DNA of 52,208 nucleotides from Spirochaetota bacterium (GCA_022711355.1 JAKLFE010000033.1:1-52208), one strand, 5' to 3'. Shown: positions 40,495-50,156, numbered from the stretch's first letter. The notes: a model not told the origin generated them from the sequence alone. Made by a program: numbers and translations.

Positions 40495-41883
40495 ATGGAG
40501 CGGGGGAAAGCGCGAGCCGTCGTGGAGGAGCGCCTCCGAGACCGCCTCCGCGAGGCGGGCCTGGCCGGGGGCCGCGGCTTCCTCGTGGCCTACTCGGCGG
40601 GGCCGGACTCCTCGGCCCTCCTCGCGGCCGCCGCGGCCCTCGGCCTCCCCGGCCTCGCGGCGGCCTACGTCGACCACGGCATCCGCCCCCTGGCCGAACG
40701 CGAGGCCGAGCTGGCCCTCGCCCGGCGCGCCTGCGCGCGGCTGGGCCTGCCGCTCTGCGCGGCCCGCGTGCGGCCCGGGGCCGTCCTCGAGCTCGCCCGC
40801 AGCGAGGGCCTCGGCGTCGAGGCGGCCGCGAGGCGCTTCCGCTACCGCGCCCTCCTCGCGATCATGGATCGGCGGGGCTCCCGCTGCGTCCTCACCGCCC
40901 ATTGCCTCGACGACCAGCTGGAGACGATCCTCATGCGCCTCCTCGGAGGCTCAGGCTCGGGCGGCCTGCGCGGCATCCCCCGCCGCAACGGCCCCTTCCT
41001 CCGGCCCCTCCTCGACCTGCGCAAGAGCGAGCTGGCCGCCTACGCCGAGGCCCGGGGCCTCGAGTATTCCATCGATTCGACTAACGCGTCACGGGACTAT
41101 GCCCGCAACCGCGCCAGGCTCGACCTCGTGCCCGCCCTGGACCGCTCCTTCCACGGCTGGGCCCGCGGCCTCCTCCTCGCCTCGCGCAAGGCCGAGCTGG
41201 AGGACGAGGCCCTTTCCCGGGCCGCGGCCGGCCTGGCCTTCTCCCTCGAGGAGGGCGGCCGCAGCGCCCGCGCCCCCGCCGCGCCGCTCGTCGCGGCGCC
41301 GCGGGCCCTGGCCCTGCGGGCCCTGGTCGAGGCCTCGGGCCTCGTCCTCCGCGCGGCGCCTCGGCCGAGGGGGGGCGGCGCCCGCGGGGAGCGGGCCTCC
41401 GCCCGCCTCGCCCTCGCCGCCCTCGACGCGCTTTCCCGAGGCTCCTCCCATCGCGCGGGGGGCCTGGCCTTCGCCCTCGAGGGCGATTCGGTCGTTATCT
41501 CGCCATGCCTTGATTTTCCGGGCCGCGGCGGATATTTTGTACTCATCGAAGGGCCCGGCACGATCCGCGCCGGCGGCCTGGTCGTCAGCGCCTCGTGGTC
41601 GCCGGACCGCGGGATACGGGCGGACGCCTTCGACTTCCCCCTCGTCGTCCGTTCGCGGAGGCCTGGCGACGAGATAGCCTTGCCCGGCGGCACGAAGCGC
41701 CTGGACGTGCTCCTCTCAGAGATGAGCCTGCCCTCCGATGAGCGCGACCGCGTTCCCGTGGCGGAAGACCGCCGGGGGATCGTGGCCCTGCTCGGCGGCT
41801 GCCTCGGATCCAAGGACCGCTATAGGCGGGGCCCTTCCTTAGGCGATCCGCCCCGCCTCGCCATCGACGTGAAAGGAGCCTGA
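40495..41883 (+). CDS. tilS: tRNA(Ile)-lysidine synthase TilS
   Basis: 462 aa. TilS converts C34 of tRNA-Ile(CAU) to lysidine so that it reads AUA. The PP-loop reads AYSAGPDSS (usually SGGxDS), followed by AAYVDHGIRP and CLDDQLETILMRLLGG. The C-terminal TilS_C domain is present (VRSRRPGDEIALPGGTKRL). It begins 13 nt after the L25 terminator; AGGAGAG precedes the ATG but no clear promoter is seen. tilS-ftsH is a common pair in bacteria. Confidence 0.94.
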   Translation: MERGKARAVVEERLRDRLREAGLAGGRGFLVAYSAGPDSSALLAAAAALGLPGLAAAYVDHGIRPLAEREAELALARRACARLGLPLCAARVRPGAVLELARSEGLGVEAAARRFRYRALLAIMDRRGSRCVLTAHCLDDQLETILMRLLGGSGSGGLRGIPRRNGPFLRPLLDLRKSELAAYAEARGLEYSIDSTNASRDYARNRARLDLVPALDRSFHGWARGLLLASRKAELEDEALSRAAAGLAFSLEEGGRSARAPAAPLVAAPRALALRALVEASGLVLRAAPRPRGGGARGERASARLALAALDALSRGSSHRAGGLAFALEGDSVVISPCLDFPGRGGYFVLIEGPGTIRAGGLVVSASWSPDRGIRADAFDFPLVVRSRRPGDEIALPGGTKRLDVLLSEMSLPSDERDRVPVAEDRRGIVALLGGCLGSKDRYRRGPSLGDPPRLAIDVKGA

Positions 41884-41890
41884 GCAGCAT

Positions 41891-43756
41891 ATGGATTTCA
41901 ACGACCAGAACGAGCCGCCGCAGCGGAGGCAGGGTCCCGAGGGTCCCGCGAGGGGCAGCCGGGCCGCCCTCGCGCTCTTCCTGAGCCTCGCCGTGCTCTT
42001 CTCCGTCTTCTTCGTGTTCAACGACAAGGGCGGCCCCGCGGAGATCAGCTACTCCTCCTTCCTCTCCCACCTCGAGCAGGGCGAGGTGCACAGCGTCCGC
42101 ATCCTCGATCAATCCGAGATCCAGGGCACGCTCAAGGGCAAGACCGGGGCCCAGGCCCTCTTCCGCACCACCATCCCCTACGCCGACCTCGACCTCCTGG
42201 CCAAGCTCCGCGACAAGGATGTCCAGGTCTCCGGAGCCTCGAAGGGCGCGAGCCCCTGGCAGATACTCGTCGAATTCGTGCCCTGGTTCTTCGGCTTCTT
42301 CATCATCTGGATCATGCTCAGGCAGGTCCAGGGCAACAACAAGGCCTTCACCTTCGGCAAAAGCCGGGCCAAGCGCTACGTCGAGCCGGCCAAGAAGGTG
42401 ACCTTCTCCGACGTCGCCGGCCAGAAGGAAGCCAAGTACGAGCTCCAGGAGGTGGTCGACTACCTCAAGAACCCCCAGAAGTTCGTGAAGATGGGGGCCC
42501 GGATCCCCAAGGGCGTCCTCCTCGTCGGCATGCCCGGCACGGGCAAGACCCTCCTGGCCAAGGCCGTGGCGGGGGAGGCCAACGTCCCCTTCTTCCACAT
42601 GTCGGGCTCCGACTTCGTCGAGATGTTCGTCGGCGTGGGCGCGAGCCGGGTGCGCGACCTCTTCGACCAGGGCCGCCGCTCGGCGCCCTGCATCATCTTC
42701 ATCGACGAGCTCGACGCCGTGGGCCGCACCCGGGGCGCGGGCTACGGCGGGGGCCACGACGAGCGCGAGCAGACCCTGAACCAGATGCTCGTCGAGATGG
42801 ACGGCTTCGACACCAAGGACGGGGTCATGATCCTCGCGGCCACCAACCGCCCCGACGTCCTCGACCCGGCCCTCCTCCGGCCCGGCCGCTTCGACCGCCA
42901 GGTCGTGGTCGCCATGCCCGACGTCAAGGAGCGCGAGGCCATCCTCTCCATACACATGAAGCGGATACCGGTGGACGGCGAGGTCGACGTGTCCCGCCTG
43001 GCGCGCGCCACCCCCGGCACCTCGGGGGCCGACCTCGCCAACCTCGTCAACGAGGCGGCACTCTTCGCGATCCGCAAGGACAGGTCCACGGTCACGATGG
43101 CCGACTTCGAGGAGGCCCGCGACAAAATCCTCATGGGGGTCGCCCGCACGAGCCTCGTGATCACCGACGAGGAGAAGCGCGCCACGGCCGTCCACGAGGC
43201 CGGCCACGCCCTCATCCACTACCACCTCGCGCACTCCGATCCCCTGCACAAGGTCACCGTCGTGCCCCGGGGCAGGGCCCTCGGCCTAACCCTCTCCCTG
43301 CCCGAGAAGGACGTCTACTCCCGCTCCCGCTCCTGGCTCGACGACCGCATCGCCGTCATGTACGGAGGATTCGCCGCCGAGAGGATCGTATATGGCGAGA
43401 CCACGACGGGCACCGCCCAGGATATCAGGCAGGCCACGGACTTCGCGCGCAAGATGGTCTGCGAGTGGGGCATGGCCGACGAGCTGGGGCCCGTCGCCTT
43501 CGGCGAGGAGGAGGAGCCCATCTTCATCGGCAAGGAGATCGCCCAGCACAAGGACTACTCCGAGGATACCGCCCGCCGCATCGACGCCGCGGTCAAGGGC
43601 ATCCTCGAGCGGGCCTTGGGCCGGGTCATGTCCCTCCTCACCGAGCACCGCGACCAGCTGGTCAAGCTGGCCGACGAGCTCGTCCTCAAGGAGACCCTCG
43701 AGGACGCCGACGTCCGGCTCCTCCTGGGCTTCCCTCCCCGGGAGGCCAAGGCCTAG
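41891..43756 (+). CDS. ftsH: ATP-dependent zinc metalloprotease FtsH
   Basis: 621 aa. FtsH is a membrane AAA+ protease that degrades misfolded and regulatory proteins. It has an N-terminal helix ([17 protein letters not shown]), a periplasmic domain, and a second helix ([13 protein letters not shown]). These are followed by the AAA module with Walker A GMPGTGKT (213-220) and the second-region motif RPGRFDRQV, and by the zinc site HEAGH (435-439). AAAGGAG lies 12 nt before the ATG at the end of tilS. The next gene begins one base after its stop. Confidence 0.97.
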   Translation: MDFNDQNEPPQRRQGPEGPARGSRAALALFLSLAVLFSVFFVFNDKGGPAEISYSSFLSHLEQGEVHSVRILDQSEIQGTLKGKTGAQALFRTTIPYADLDLLAKLRDKDVQVSGASKGASPWQILVEFVPWFFGFFIIWIMLRQVQGNNKAFTFGKSRAKRYVEPAKKVTFSDVAGQKEAKYELQEVVDYLKNPQKFVKMGARIPKGVLLVGMPGTGKTLLAKAVAGEANVPFFHMSGSDFVEMFVGVGASRVRDLFDQGRRSAPCIIFIDELDAVGRTRGAGYGGGHDEREQTLNQMLVEMDGFDTKDGVMILAATNRPDVLDPALLRPGRFDRQVVVAMPDVKEREAILSIHMKRIPVDGEVDVSRLARATPGTSGADLANLVNEAALFAIRKDRSTVTMADFEEARDKILMGVARTSLVITDEEKRATAVHEAGHALIHYHLAHSDPLHKVTVVPRGRALGLTLSLPEKDVYSRSRSWLDDRIAVMYGGFAAERIVYGETTTGTAQDIRQATDFARKMVCEWGMADELGPVAFGEEEEPIFIGKEIAQHKDYSEDTARRIDAAVKGILERALGRVMSLLTEHRDQLVKLADELVLKETLEDADVRLLLGFPPREAKA

Positions 43757-43757
43757 C

Positions 43758-45695
43758 ATGGCCGCGCCCCGGCTCCGCGGCCTCATCCTCGGCCTGGCCC
43801 TCGCGGCGGCCGCGGCGGCGCCGCCTCCCCTCGCCGCGGCGCCCGACGAGGCATCGCGGGCCCTGGCCCGCGCCCTTTTCGACGAGGCCCTGTCCCAGTC
43901 CGAGGCCGGGGCCTGGGCGGCCGCCGCGAGCCTCCTGGCCGAGGCCCGGGCCCTCGACGGCTCCGATTCCGACATCCGCTACCTTTCCGCCCTCGCGGCC
44001 CGGGCTGCCGGCCTCGGCCGCGAGGCCGCCCTGGCCGAGCTCGACGCGGCCCTGGAGGCGGGGCGCTTCTCCGACTGCGACGAGGCCGAGGCCCGCCTCC
44101 TCGCCGGGGAGCTCCTCGCCGACCTGCGCCGCTGGCCCGAGGCCCTCCGCGTCCTGCCCCCGGCCGCCCCGGGCTCGGCCCTCGAGCCGGGGCGCCGCCT
44201 CGTCCGGGCAAGGGCCTTCCTGGGCCTCGCCGACGAGGCGGCCTACGCCTCCGAGCTCGCCGAGGCCCTCCGCCGCTATCCCGAGGATCCGCGATTCCCC
44301 CGCCTCCTCTTCTCGCGCCTGCCGCCCTCCTCGGCGCCGGCCGCCCTGCGCCCCCTCGTCGAGCTCGCTCTTTCGCGCGTCGCGCGCCTCGGCGCCGCCG
44401 ACCCCGAGCTGGCGGCCATCGCCACGCCCTTCATGCCCGACCGCGCGGCCGCCCTCGACGCCCTCAGGGCCTTCCGGGCCGCCGGGGGCTCGAGCCCGGC
44501 CGCGACCCTCCTCGCCCTGGAGCAGGGCCTGGTCGGCGAGGCCGGAGCGGCGGCCGAGCTCCTCTCCGGAGCCAGGCCCCCCCGCCTCGAGGAGCTGCGC
44601 CGCGCCCTCGCCCTGGCCCGGAACGAGGCTGGCCGCGACGAGCTCGCCGCGGCCCTCGGCCGCTACGAGGGCATGATCGAATCGGACCCCGACGGCGACG
44701 GCATCGTCGAGGCTCGGACCGCGGTGGCGGGCGGCCTCGTCCTCTCCTACTGGCTCGACGCCGACCAGGACGGGCTGGCCGAGCTGGAGCTCTCCTTCTC
44801 CGACGGCCTGCCCCGCTCCGGTCTCGCCCGCAGCTCTGGCGCCGATATCGGCTTCGACTACGCGGCCTATCCCCTGCTCTCCTCGGCCACGCTCCGCGGG
44901 CCCGGGGGCGCCTCCTCCTACGAGCTCGCCCAAGGCGAGCTCTCCTACGCCCCCCTGCGGATATCGAGTATCGCGGGCAGGGGCCGCTCCTCGATACTCC
45001 TCCCCGAGCCGACGGGAGAGCCGGCTCCGAGCCCCCGCGCCCTCGTGGCGGCCTCCCTGGTCCGTGAGGCCGAGACCGAGGAGGGGCTCGAGCGCCTCTA
45101 CCTCGACCGCGGCATTCCCGAGCGGCGGGAGATCGTCCGCGATGGCCGCCTCCGCGCCGTACGGGAGTATCGCCTCGGCCGGCCCGAGCTCGAGCGCGCC
45201 GACCTGGACGGGGACGGCCGCTTCGAGACCGAGCGCGGCTTCGCTCCCGCCGGCGCGGGCGCCCAGGCCGGGCCCTTCGGGGCCGAGCCTGTCGCCTGGG
45301 CGCGGGTGGACGCGGACGGGGACGGGATTTTCGAGTACCGTGAGGAGAGCGCCTTCCCCTTCCGGAAGGAATGGGATCTCGACGGGAACGGCTCGATCGA
45401 CGCGCGGAGCTTCGAGCTCCGGGACGGGAGCCTGCGCTGCGAGTACTCCTCGCGGCTCGACGGCCGTTTCGACGAGGTGCTCCTCCTCCGCGGCGGCGAG
45501 ATCGTCGCCCTCGAGAAGGGGGGCCGTCCCCTCGACCTCGTGCCCGACGCCAATCCGGCTCTTTGCTGGATCGGCCGCAAGCCCTTCGATCTCGGTCCCG
45601 AGCTCCCCGAGGGCGAGGGTATCTTCCGTTCGAGGGGCATTCGCTACCGGCTCGTCAGGGCCGGATCCCGAGCCTTCGCCGAGGTGCTGCCGTGA
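43758..45695 (+). CDS. Exported helical-repeat protein with calcium-binding-like DxDxDG motifs
   Basis: 645 aa. A signal peptide (LILGLALAAAAAAPPPLAAA) is followed by ~280 residues of helical, TPR-like sequence. After that at least five acidic loops occur: DPDGDGIVEA (~310), DADQDGLAE (~335), DLDGDGRFE (~483), DADGDGIFE (~519) and DLDGNGSID (~541). Loops of this form bind Ca2+ in EF-hand, dockerin and thrombospondin-3 repeats. The C-terminus is beta-rich. I know no named family with this layout. It starts one base after ftsH and overlaps the protease gene by GTGA. Confidence 0.75.
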   Translation: MAAPRLRGLILGLALAAAAAAPPPLAAAPDEASRALARALFDEALSQSEAGAWAAAASLLAEARALDGSDSDIRYLSALAARAAGLGREAALAELDAALEAGRFSDCDEAEARLLAGELLADLRRWPEALRVLPPAAPGSALEPGRRLVRARAFLGLADEAAYASELAEALRRYPEDPRFPRLLFSRLPPSSAPAALRPLVELALSRVARLGAADPELAAIATPFMPDRAAALDALRAFRAAGGSSPAATLLALEQGLVGEAGAAAELLSGARPPRLEELRRALALARNEAGRDELAAALGRYEGMIESDPDGDGIVEARTAVAGGLVLSYWLDADQDGLAELELSFSDGLPRSGLARSSGADIGFDYAAYPLLSSATLRGPGGASSYELAQGELSYAPLRISSIAGRGRSSILLPEPTGEPAPSPRALVAASLVREAETEEGLERLYLDRGIPERREIVRDGRLRAVREYRLGRPELERADLDGDGRFETERGFAPAGAGAQAGPFGAEPVAWARVDADGDGIFEYREESAFPFRKEWDLDGNGSIDARSFELRDGSLRCEYSSRLDGRFDEVLLLRGGEIVALEKGGRPLDLVPDANPALCWIGRKPFDLGPELPEGEGIFRSRGIRYRLVRAGSRAFAEVLP

Positions 45696-47596
45696 GGATC
45701 TCCCGCCGCCCCCCCTCCTCCATTCGCGGCAGGAACCTCCTCCTCGCCGCGGCTATCCTTTCCCTCGGCGCCTGCGGGGGCCTGCCCAAGCCCCCCAAGG
45801 ACGCCGCCGGGAAGCTGGGCCCCTCCTACGGGAGCATGAAGCTCGAGGAGCTCTCAGCCCTCTCGACCGAAGAACCCGAGGCCTTCCTCGAGGCCTTCGC
45901 CGCGATCTCCAGGAGCCCCCGGGCGGCCGGGGCCACGGCCGGCCCCGGGGATCCCGCCGCCCTCGAGCCCCTCGCCGGCGCGGCCTCGGCCAAGATCTAC
46001 GCCGCCTATCGCGAGGCCCTCGGGGCCAAGGATTACCCGAGGGCCCGCGCCTCGATCGAGAGCCTGACCGCCCTGGCCGCAGACGCCTTCACCGCGAAGA
46101 CCCTCGCGCCCGAGGCCGCCGAGGCCGCTTCCCGGGGACGGTCCATCGTGGCGGAGCTCCATGCCGCCGAGGCCGAGGACTACTTCGCGCGCAAGCTCTC
46201 CACGCCCGCCTTCCTGGCCTATCGCCAGGCCCTCCGCGAGGGCCGGGCCGAGGGCCCCGGCTTCGATCCGCGGGAGCTCGGCATCTGGGCCTCGCGGGCC
46301 CTCGCGGCCAAGGACCGCTCCGCGCTCAAGGCCTTCGGCGAGGCGGCGAAGGCCGCCGGCATCCCCCTGCCCGAGGGGGCCGAGGGCTTCAGCTCCTCGC
46401 GCGACTCGGTGAGCCTCATGAGCAAGGGCGTGGTGACCGTCCGCGTCGATCGGGGGATGAAGATCCAGCAGGGCGTGGGCGTGCCCGATCGTGTCCTCGG
46501 CTCGGCCTTCTTCGTCGATCCCGCGGGCTACCTCCTCACGAACTACCACGTGATCGAGAGCGAGGTCGATCCCGGCTACGAGGGCTACTCCCGGCTCAGC
46601 ATCCGCATCGCCGAGGATCCCGAGGCCCGCATCGCCGCCAAGGTGGTCGGCTGGGACCGCATCCTGGACCTCGCCCTCATCAAGGTGGACCTCAAGCCGG
46701 CCTACGTCTTCTCCCTCGCCGACGACGAGAAGCTGGCGCCCGGCGACAAGATACTCGCCATCGGCTCCCCCGTGGGGCTCGAGAGCACCGTCACCTCGGG
46801 CATCGTCAGCGCCGTCGGGCGCAAGCTCTTCCAGGCCGGGCAGGCCGTCCAGGTGGACGCCGCCCTCAATCCCGGCAACTCCGGGGGGCCCCTCATCGAC
46901 GAGGAGGGCCGGGCGGTAGGCATCGTCTTCGCCGGCCTCAACCAGTACCAGAACCTCAATTTCGCCATATCCTCGGCCTGGGCCCTCCGCGTCCTCCCCG
47001 AGCTCTTCCGCGGCGGCGAGCTGAAGCGGGCCTGGCTCGGCCTCTCCCTGGCCGAGAGCCACGGCGGCCTTGAGGTCGTGTACCGCCACCCCCGGGCCGC
47101 CGAGGGAATCGAGGGCGGCGACCGGCTCCTGGCCCTCGGGGGCGAGCCTATCAAGGAGATCCCCGAGGCCCAGGCCCTCATGGCGGGCCGGAGCCCGGGA
47201 AGCCTCGTCTCCCTCCGGCTCGCCGGGCCCGGCGCGGGGGAGGGGGAGCGCATCCTCCTCCGCCGCCTCGGGGAGCGCCCCTTCTCGCCCATCGAGGACG
47301 CCTTCGGCCTCGATCGCCGGGACCGCCTCCTCGCGCCCCTGTTCGGCATGGAGGCCGCGAGGCAGCCGGGCAGCTTCCTCGAGCCGGATTCGTACAGCGT
47401 CGTGCGGGTCTGGCCCGGCACCATAGCCGACGAGGCCGGCCTCTCGGCGAACGATCCCTTCGCCCTCCGCCGATTCTTCCTCGACGAGGAGAGCCGCGCC
47501 GCCGTGATCCAGATCCGGGTCAAGAAGCGGAAGGCCGGTTTCCTCGAGAGCATCCTCCAAATCCCCGCTCCCCTCGAGGTTTCCGCCTTCCTCTAG
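45692..47596 (+). CDS. Trypsin-like (S1C/DegP-type) serine protease lipoprotein
   Basis: 634 aa from the GTG at 45692, overlapping the previous stop as GTGA. A lipoprotein signal with LGAC indicates anchoring in the envelope. About 220 residues of helical sequence precede the protease domain. The triad is complete: His286 (LTNYHVIES), Asp326 (ILDLALIKVD) and Ser397 (NPGNSGGPL). PDZ-like sequence follows (GGDRLLALGGEPI), and a second degenerate PDZ may lie near WPGTIADEAGL. The helical N-terminus distinguishes it from HtrA. It may process proteins with its coupled neighbour. Confidence 0.87.
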   Translation: MRISRRPPSSIRGRNLLLAAAILSLGACGGLPKPPKDAAGKLGPSYGSMKLEELSALSTEEPEAFLEAFAAISRSPRAAGATAGPGDPAALEPLAGAASAKIYAAYREALGAKDYPRARASIESLTALAADAFTAKTLAPEAAEAASRGRSIVAELHAAEAEDYFARKLSTPAFLAYRQALREGRAEGPGFDPRELGIWASRALAAKDRSALKAFGEAAKAAGIPLPEGAEGFSSSRDSVSLMSKGVVTVRVDRGMKIQQGVGVPDRVLGSAFFVDPAGYLLTNYHVIESEVDPGYEGYSRLSIRIAEDPEARIAAKVVGWDRILDLALIKVDLKPAYVFSLADDEKLAPGDKILAIGSPVGLESTVTSGIVSAVGRKLFQAGQAVQVDAALNPGNSGGPLIDEEGRAVGIVFAGLNQYQNLNFAISSAWALRVLPELFRGGELKRAWLGLSLAESHGGLEVVYRHPRAAEGIEGGDRLLALGGEPIKEIPEAQALMAGRSPGSLVSLRLAGPGAGEGERILLRRLGERPFSPIEDAFGLDRRDRLLAPLFGMEAARQPGSFLEPDSYSVVRVWPGTIADEAGLSANDPFALRRFFLDEESRAAVIQIRVKKRKAGFLESILQIPAPLEVSAFL

Positions 47597-47597
47597 C

Positions 47598-47614
47598 GCC
47601 TGGCGGCGCCAGGC
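47598..47614 (+). terminator. Possible terminator hairpin after the protease gene
   Basis: GCCTGGC and GCCAGGC form a 7-bp stem with a 3-nt loop. The nearest T-run (TTTTT) is about 17 nt further on, so it is a weak candidate. Confidence 0.35.
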
Positions 47615-47627
47615 CTACCCTCCGACC

Positions 47628-47655
47628 TTGCTTTTTCATCGCCAGGCTTTATAGT
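47628..47655 (+). promoter_or_regulatory. Possible promoter of the chemotaxis operon
   Basis: TTGCTT (47628-47633) and TATAGT (47650-47655) are spaced by 16 nt. The -10 is good and the -35 is weak. The start to the ATG at 47680 is ~20 nt and contains GGAGG. Confidence 0.45.
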
Positions 47656-47679
47656 GGATTCACGGAGGCAGCGATTTCA

Positions 47680-48009
47680 ATGGAACACGAGAGCTCTCCG
47701 ACGATCGTCAAACCCTCAGGCTCGCTGATGGTGGACAAGGCCGCCCCGCTCCGGGACGAGCTCCTCGCCGCCCTCGACGCGTCGGACGCTATCATCCTCG
47801 ACCTTTCCCTGGTCGAGGATATAGACCTCGCCTGCCTGCAGGTGCTCTACGCCGCAGCCCGGTCGGCCTCGGCCCGGGCGAAGCGGCTGCGGTTCCAGGG
47901 TACGGTGCCCGCCCGCGTGGCGAAGCGCCTCGCGGCCAGCGGCCTCTCCCGGGGAAGCTCGGATCGGGCCGAGGACCTCGAGGCCTCGCTCGTCGATTTC
48001 ACGGCTTGA
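47680..48009 (+). CDS. STAS-domain protein at the head of the che operon
   Basis: 109 aa, a single STAS domain of the MlaB/SpoIIAA fold. The loop that normally carries the phospho-accepting Ser or Thr (D-S/T-A/S) reads DIDLACLQVL, with Leu50 in that place, so classical phosphorylation by an anti-sigma kinase is not possible there. Small STAS proteins are often encoded before cheA in spirochaetes and other bacteria; their role in the receptor array is not settled. The cheA start lies 11 nt after its stop. Confidence 0.82.
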   Translation: MEHESSPTIVKPSGSLMVDKAAPLRDELLAALDASDAIILDLSLVEDIDLACLQVLYAAARSASARAKRLRFQGTVPARVAKRLAASGLSRGSSDRAEDLEASLVDFTA

Positions 48010-48019
48010 GGGGAGACCG

Positions 48020-50155
48020 ATGCTCGATAAATTCAAGGCGACGTTCCGAGAGGAGGCCCTCGAGCTCCTCAGCCAGCTCGAGGATACCCTCCTCGAGCTC
48101 GAGTCCCAGCCCCTGAACGGGGAGCTGATCAACGCCGCGTTCAGGGCCATCCACACGATAAAGGGCTCCTCGAGCATGTTCGGCTACGACTCGGTCTCCA
48201 AATTCACCCACGAGGTGGAGACGGTCCTCGACAAGTGCCGCAACGGGGAGCTCCCGATCACCAAGGACTTCATCGGCCTCACGCTGAAGGCCCGCGACCA
48301 TATCCGCATCCTCCTCGACCGCGAGGGCCCCCCCGAGCCCCCGATCGCCGAGGAGGGCGAATCCCTCCTCCAGCGCTTCCGCGACTTCGCCCAGGGCGGG
48401 CCGGGGCCCCGCCCGGCCAAGGCCGGCCGCGGCGCCGAGGGCGCGGGCGGCGGAAGCCCCTCCGCGGCTCCGGCCGCCGATGCCGAGGCCGAGAGCGCGA
48501 CCTACCGGGTCGTCCTCAAGCCGAAGCCGGAGATCTTCAGGAACGGGACGCGGGTCCTGAACCTCGTCCAGGAGCTCGCCGAGCTCGGCCAGGCCGGCGT
48601 GTTCCCCCATACCGAGTCGATCCCCCCCCTCGAGGAGCTCGATCCCGAGCGCTGCTACTGCTCCTGGGACGTCCTGCTCACCACCGACAAGGGCACGAAC
48701 GCGATACGCGACGTCTTCATCTTCGTCGACGACCTCGTCGAGCTCGGGATCGAGCCCGTCGCCGAGCAGCTCGCCGCCGAGGGGGGCAGGCGCCTGGGCG
48801 AGATCCTCGTCGAGCGGGGGGCCGTCAGCGCCGAGGATCTCAGGCAGGCCCTCGGATCCCAGAAGCGCCTGGGAGAGGTCCTCGTCGAGAAGAACATCGT
48901 CTCGAGGCCCCAGGTGGAATCCGCCCTGGTCGAGCAGGAGCACCTGAAGAAGGTCCAGGAGCGGGCCGAGACCTCCGTCGGCTCCATCCGCGTCGCGAGC
49001 GACAAGCTCGACGCCCTCGTCGACCTCGTCGGCGAGCTCGTCACCCTCCAGGCCCGGCTCTCGCGCACCTCCTTCGACCTCAAGGACGGGCCCCTCTCCT
49101 CCATAGCTGAGCAGTACGAGCGCCTGATCTCCCAGCTCCGCGACAACACCATGTCGATCCGCATGCTCCCCATCGGCTCGACCTTCAACAAGTTCCGCCG
49201 CGTCGTGCGCGACCTCTCCCTCGAGCTGGGCAAGGAGGCAGAGCTCCTCACCGAGGGGGCCGAGACCGAGCTGGACAAGACGGTCATCGAGAAGCTCGGC
49301 GATCCCCTCGTCCACATCATCCGCAACTCCCTCGACCACGGGATCGAGCTGCCGGCCAAGCGCGAGGCCGCGGGCAAGCCCCGAGCGGGCCATATCCTCC
49401 TGGCGGCGCGGCATTCGGGGGCCTACGTCCTCATCCAGGTCTCCGACGACGGCAAGGGCCTGGACCGGGACGCCATCCTCGCCAAGGCCATCGAGCGGGG
49501 CATCGTCTCCCCCGGCCAGGACCTCTCCGACGCCGAGGCCTACCAGCTCATCTTCGCGCCGGGCTTCTCCACGGCCAAGGTCGTGACCCAGGTCTCCGGC
49601 CGCGGGGTGGGCATGGACGTCGTGAAGCGGGAGATCGACTCCCTCGGCGGCTCCGTCCAGCTCGCCTCCGAGGCCGGCAAGGGCATGACGGTCACCCTCA
49701 AGATCCCCCTCACCCTGGCCATCATCGAGGGCCTCCTCGTGCGCATCGACAAGGAGTTCTACGTCGTGCCCCTCTCCTCCGTCGACGGCTGCATCGAGAT
49801 ACCCAAGGAGGAGCTCGCCGCCAAGGGGGAGCGCAAGATCATCAGCTACCGCGACGAGCTCGTGCCCTACGTCGACCTGCGCACCTTCTTCGAGTCCGGC
49901 GGCGAGGAGCCCTCGATCCAGCAGATCGTCATCGCGGCGGCCCAGGACTCGCGGGTGGGCTTCATCGTGGACCAGGTCGTCGGGGACTACCAGACGGTCA
50001 TCAAGCCCCTCGGCCGCATGTACAAGGACGTCGAGGGCGTCTCGGGGGCGACGATCCTCGGCGACGGCAGGGTCGCTCTGATCCTCGACGTGAACCGGCT
50101 CGCGCAGGTGGTCCAGCGCGAGGGGCTGCGGCGGAATTCGGCCGCGGGGGCCTAG
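48020..50155 (+). CDS. cheA: Chemotaxis histidine kinase CheA with MshEN-like insert
   Basis: 711 aa. CheA autophosphorylates at His and passes phosphate to CheY and CheB. Domains: P1 (Hpt) with His45 in AIHTIKGSSS; P2-type CheY-binding region (~160-245; ERCYCSWDVLLTT); an unusual segment at 258-306; P3 dimerisation (ASDKLDALVDLVGELV); P4 kinase with the N box HIIRNSLDHGIE, DDGKGLD and GRGVGMDVV; and P5 CheW-like domain (VPLSSVDGCIEI). The insert between P2 and P3 holds two tandem 24-residue units starting RLGE. The gene lies between STAS and cheR in an operon. Confidence 0.96.
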   Translation: MLDKFKATFREEALELLSQLEDTLLELESQPLNGELINAAFRAIHTIKGSSSMFGYDSVSKFTHEVETVLDKCRNGELPITKDFIGLTLKARDHIRILLDREGPPEPPIAEEGESLLQRFRDFAQGGPGPRPAKAGRGAEGAGGGSPSAAPAADAEAESATYRVVLKPKPEIFRNGTRVLNLVQELAELGQAGVFPHTESIPPLEELDPERCYCSWDVLLTTDKGTNAIRDVFIFVDDLVELGIEPVAEQLAAEGGRRLGEILVERGAVSAEDLRQALGSQKRLGEVLVEKNIVSRPQVESALVEQEHLKKVQERAETSVGSIRVASDKLDALVDLVGELVTLQARLSRTSFDLKDGPLSSIAEQYERLISQLRDNTMSIRMLPIGSTFNKFRRVVRDLSLELGKEAELLTEGAETELDKTVIEKLGDPLVHIIRNSLDHGIELPAKREAAGKPRAGHILLAARHSGAYVLIQVSDDGKGLDRDAILAKAIERGIVSPGQDLSDAEAYQLIFAPGFSTAKVVTQVSGRGVGMDVVKREIDSLGGSVQLASEAGKGMTVTLKIPLTLAIIEGLLVRIDKEFYVVPLSSVDGCIEIPKEELAAKGERKIISYRDELVPYVDLRTFFESGGEEPSIQQIVIAAAQDSRVGFIVDQVVGDYQTVIKPLGRMYKDVEGVSGATILGDGRVALILDVNRLAQVVQREGLRRNSAAGA
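48791..48937 (+). other. Tandem MshEN-like motif inside CheA
   Basis: Residues 258-281 fit RLG-x6-G-x6-L-x3-L-x2-Q exactly, and 283-306 fit with Asn for Gly and Val for the first Leu. One Lys separates the copies. The pattern resembles the paired c-di-GMP-binding motifs of MshE-type N-terminal domains of secretion ATPases. Binding is inferred, not shown; the spacer is shorter than I would expect in MshE. Confidence 0.6.
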
Positions 50156-50156
50156 C

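Noticed and set aside
41585..43249. A 554-codon open frame on the minus strand opposite tilS and ftsH
   Set aside because: Two well-defined conserved genes occupy the plus strand. The antisense product shows only Val/Glu/Asp-rich shadow sequence.
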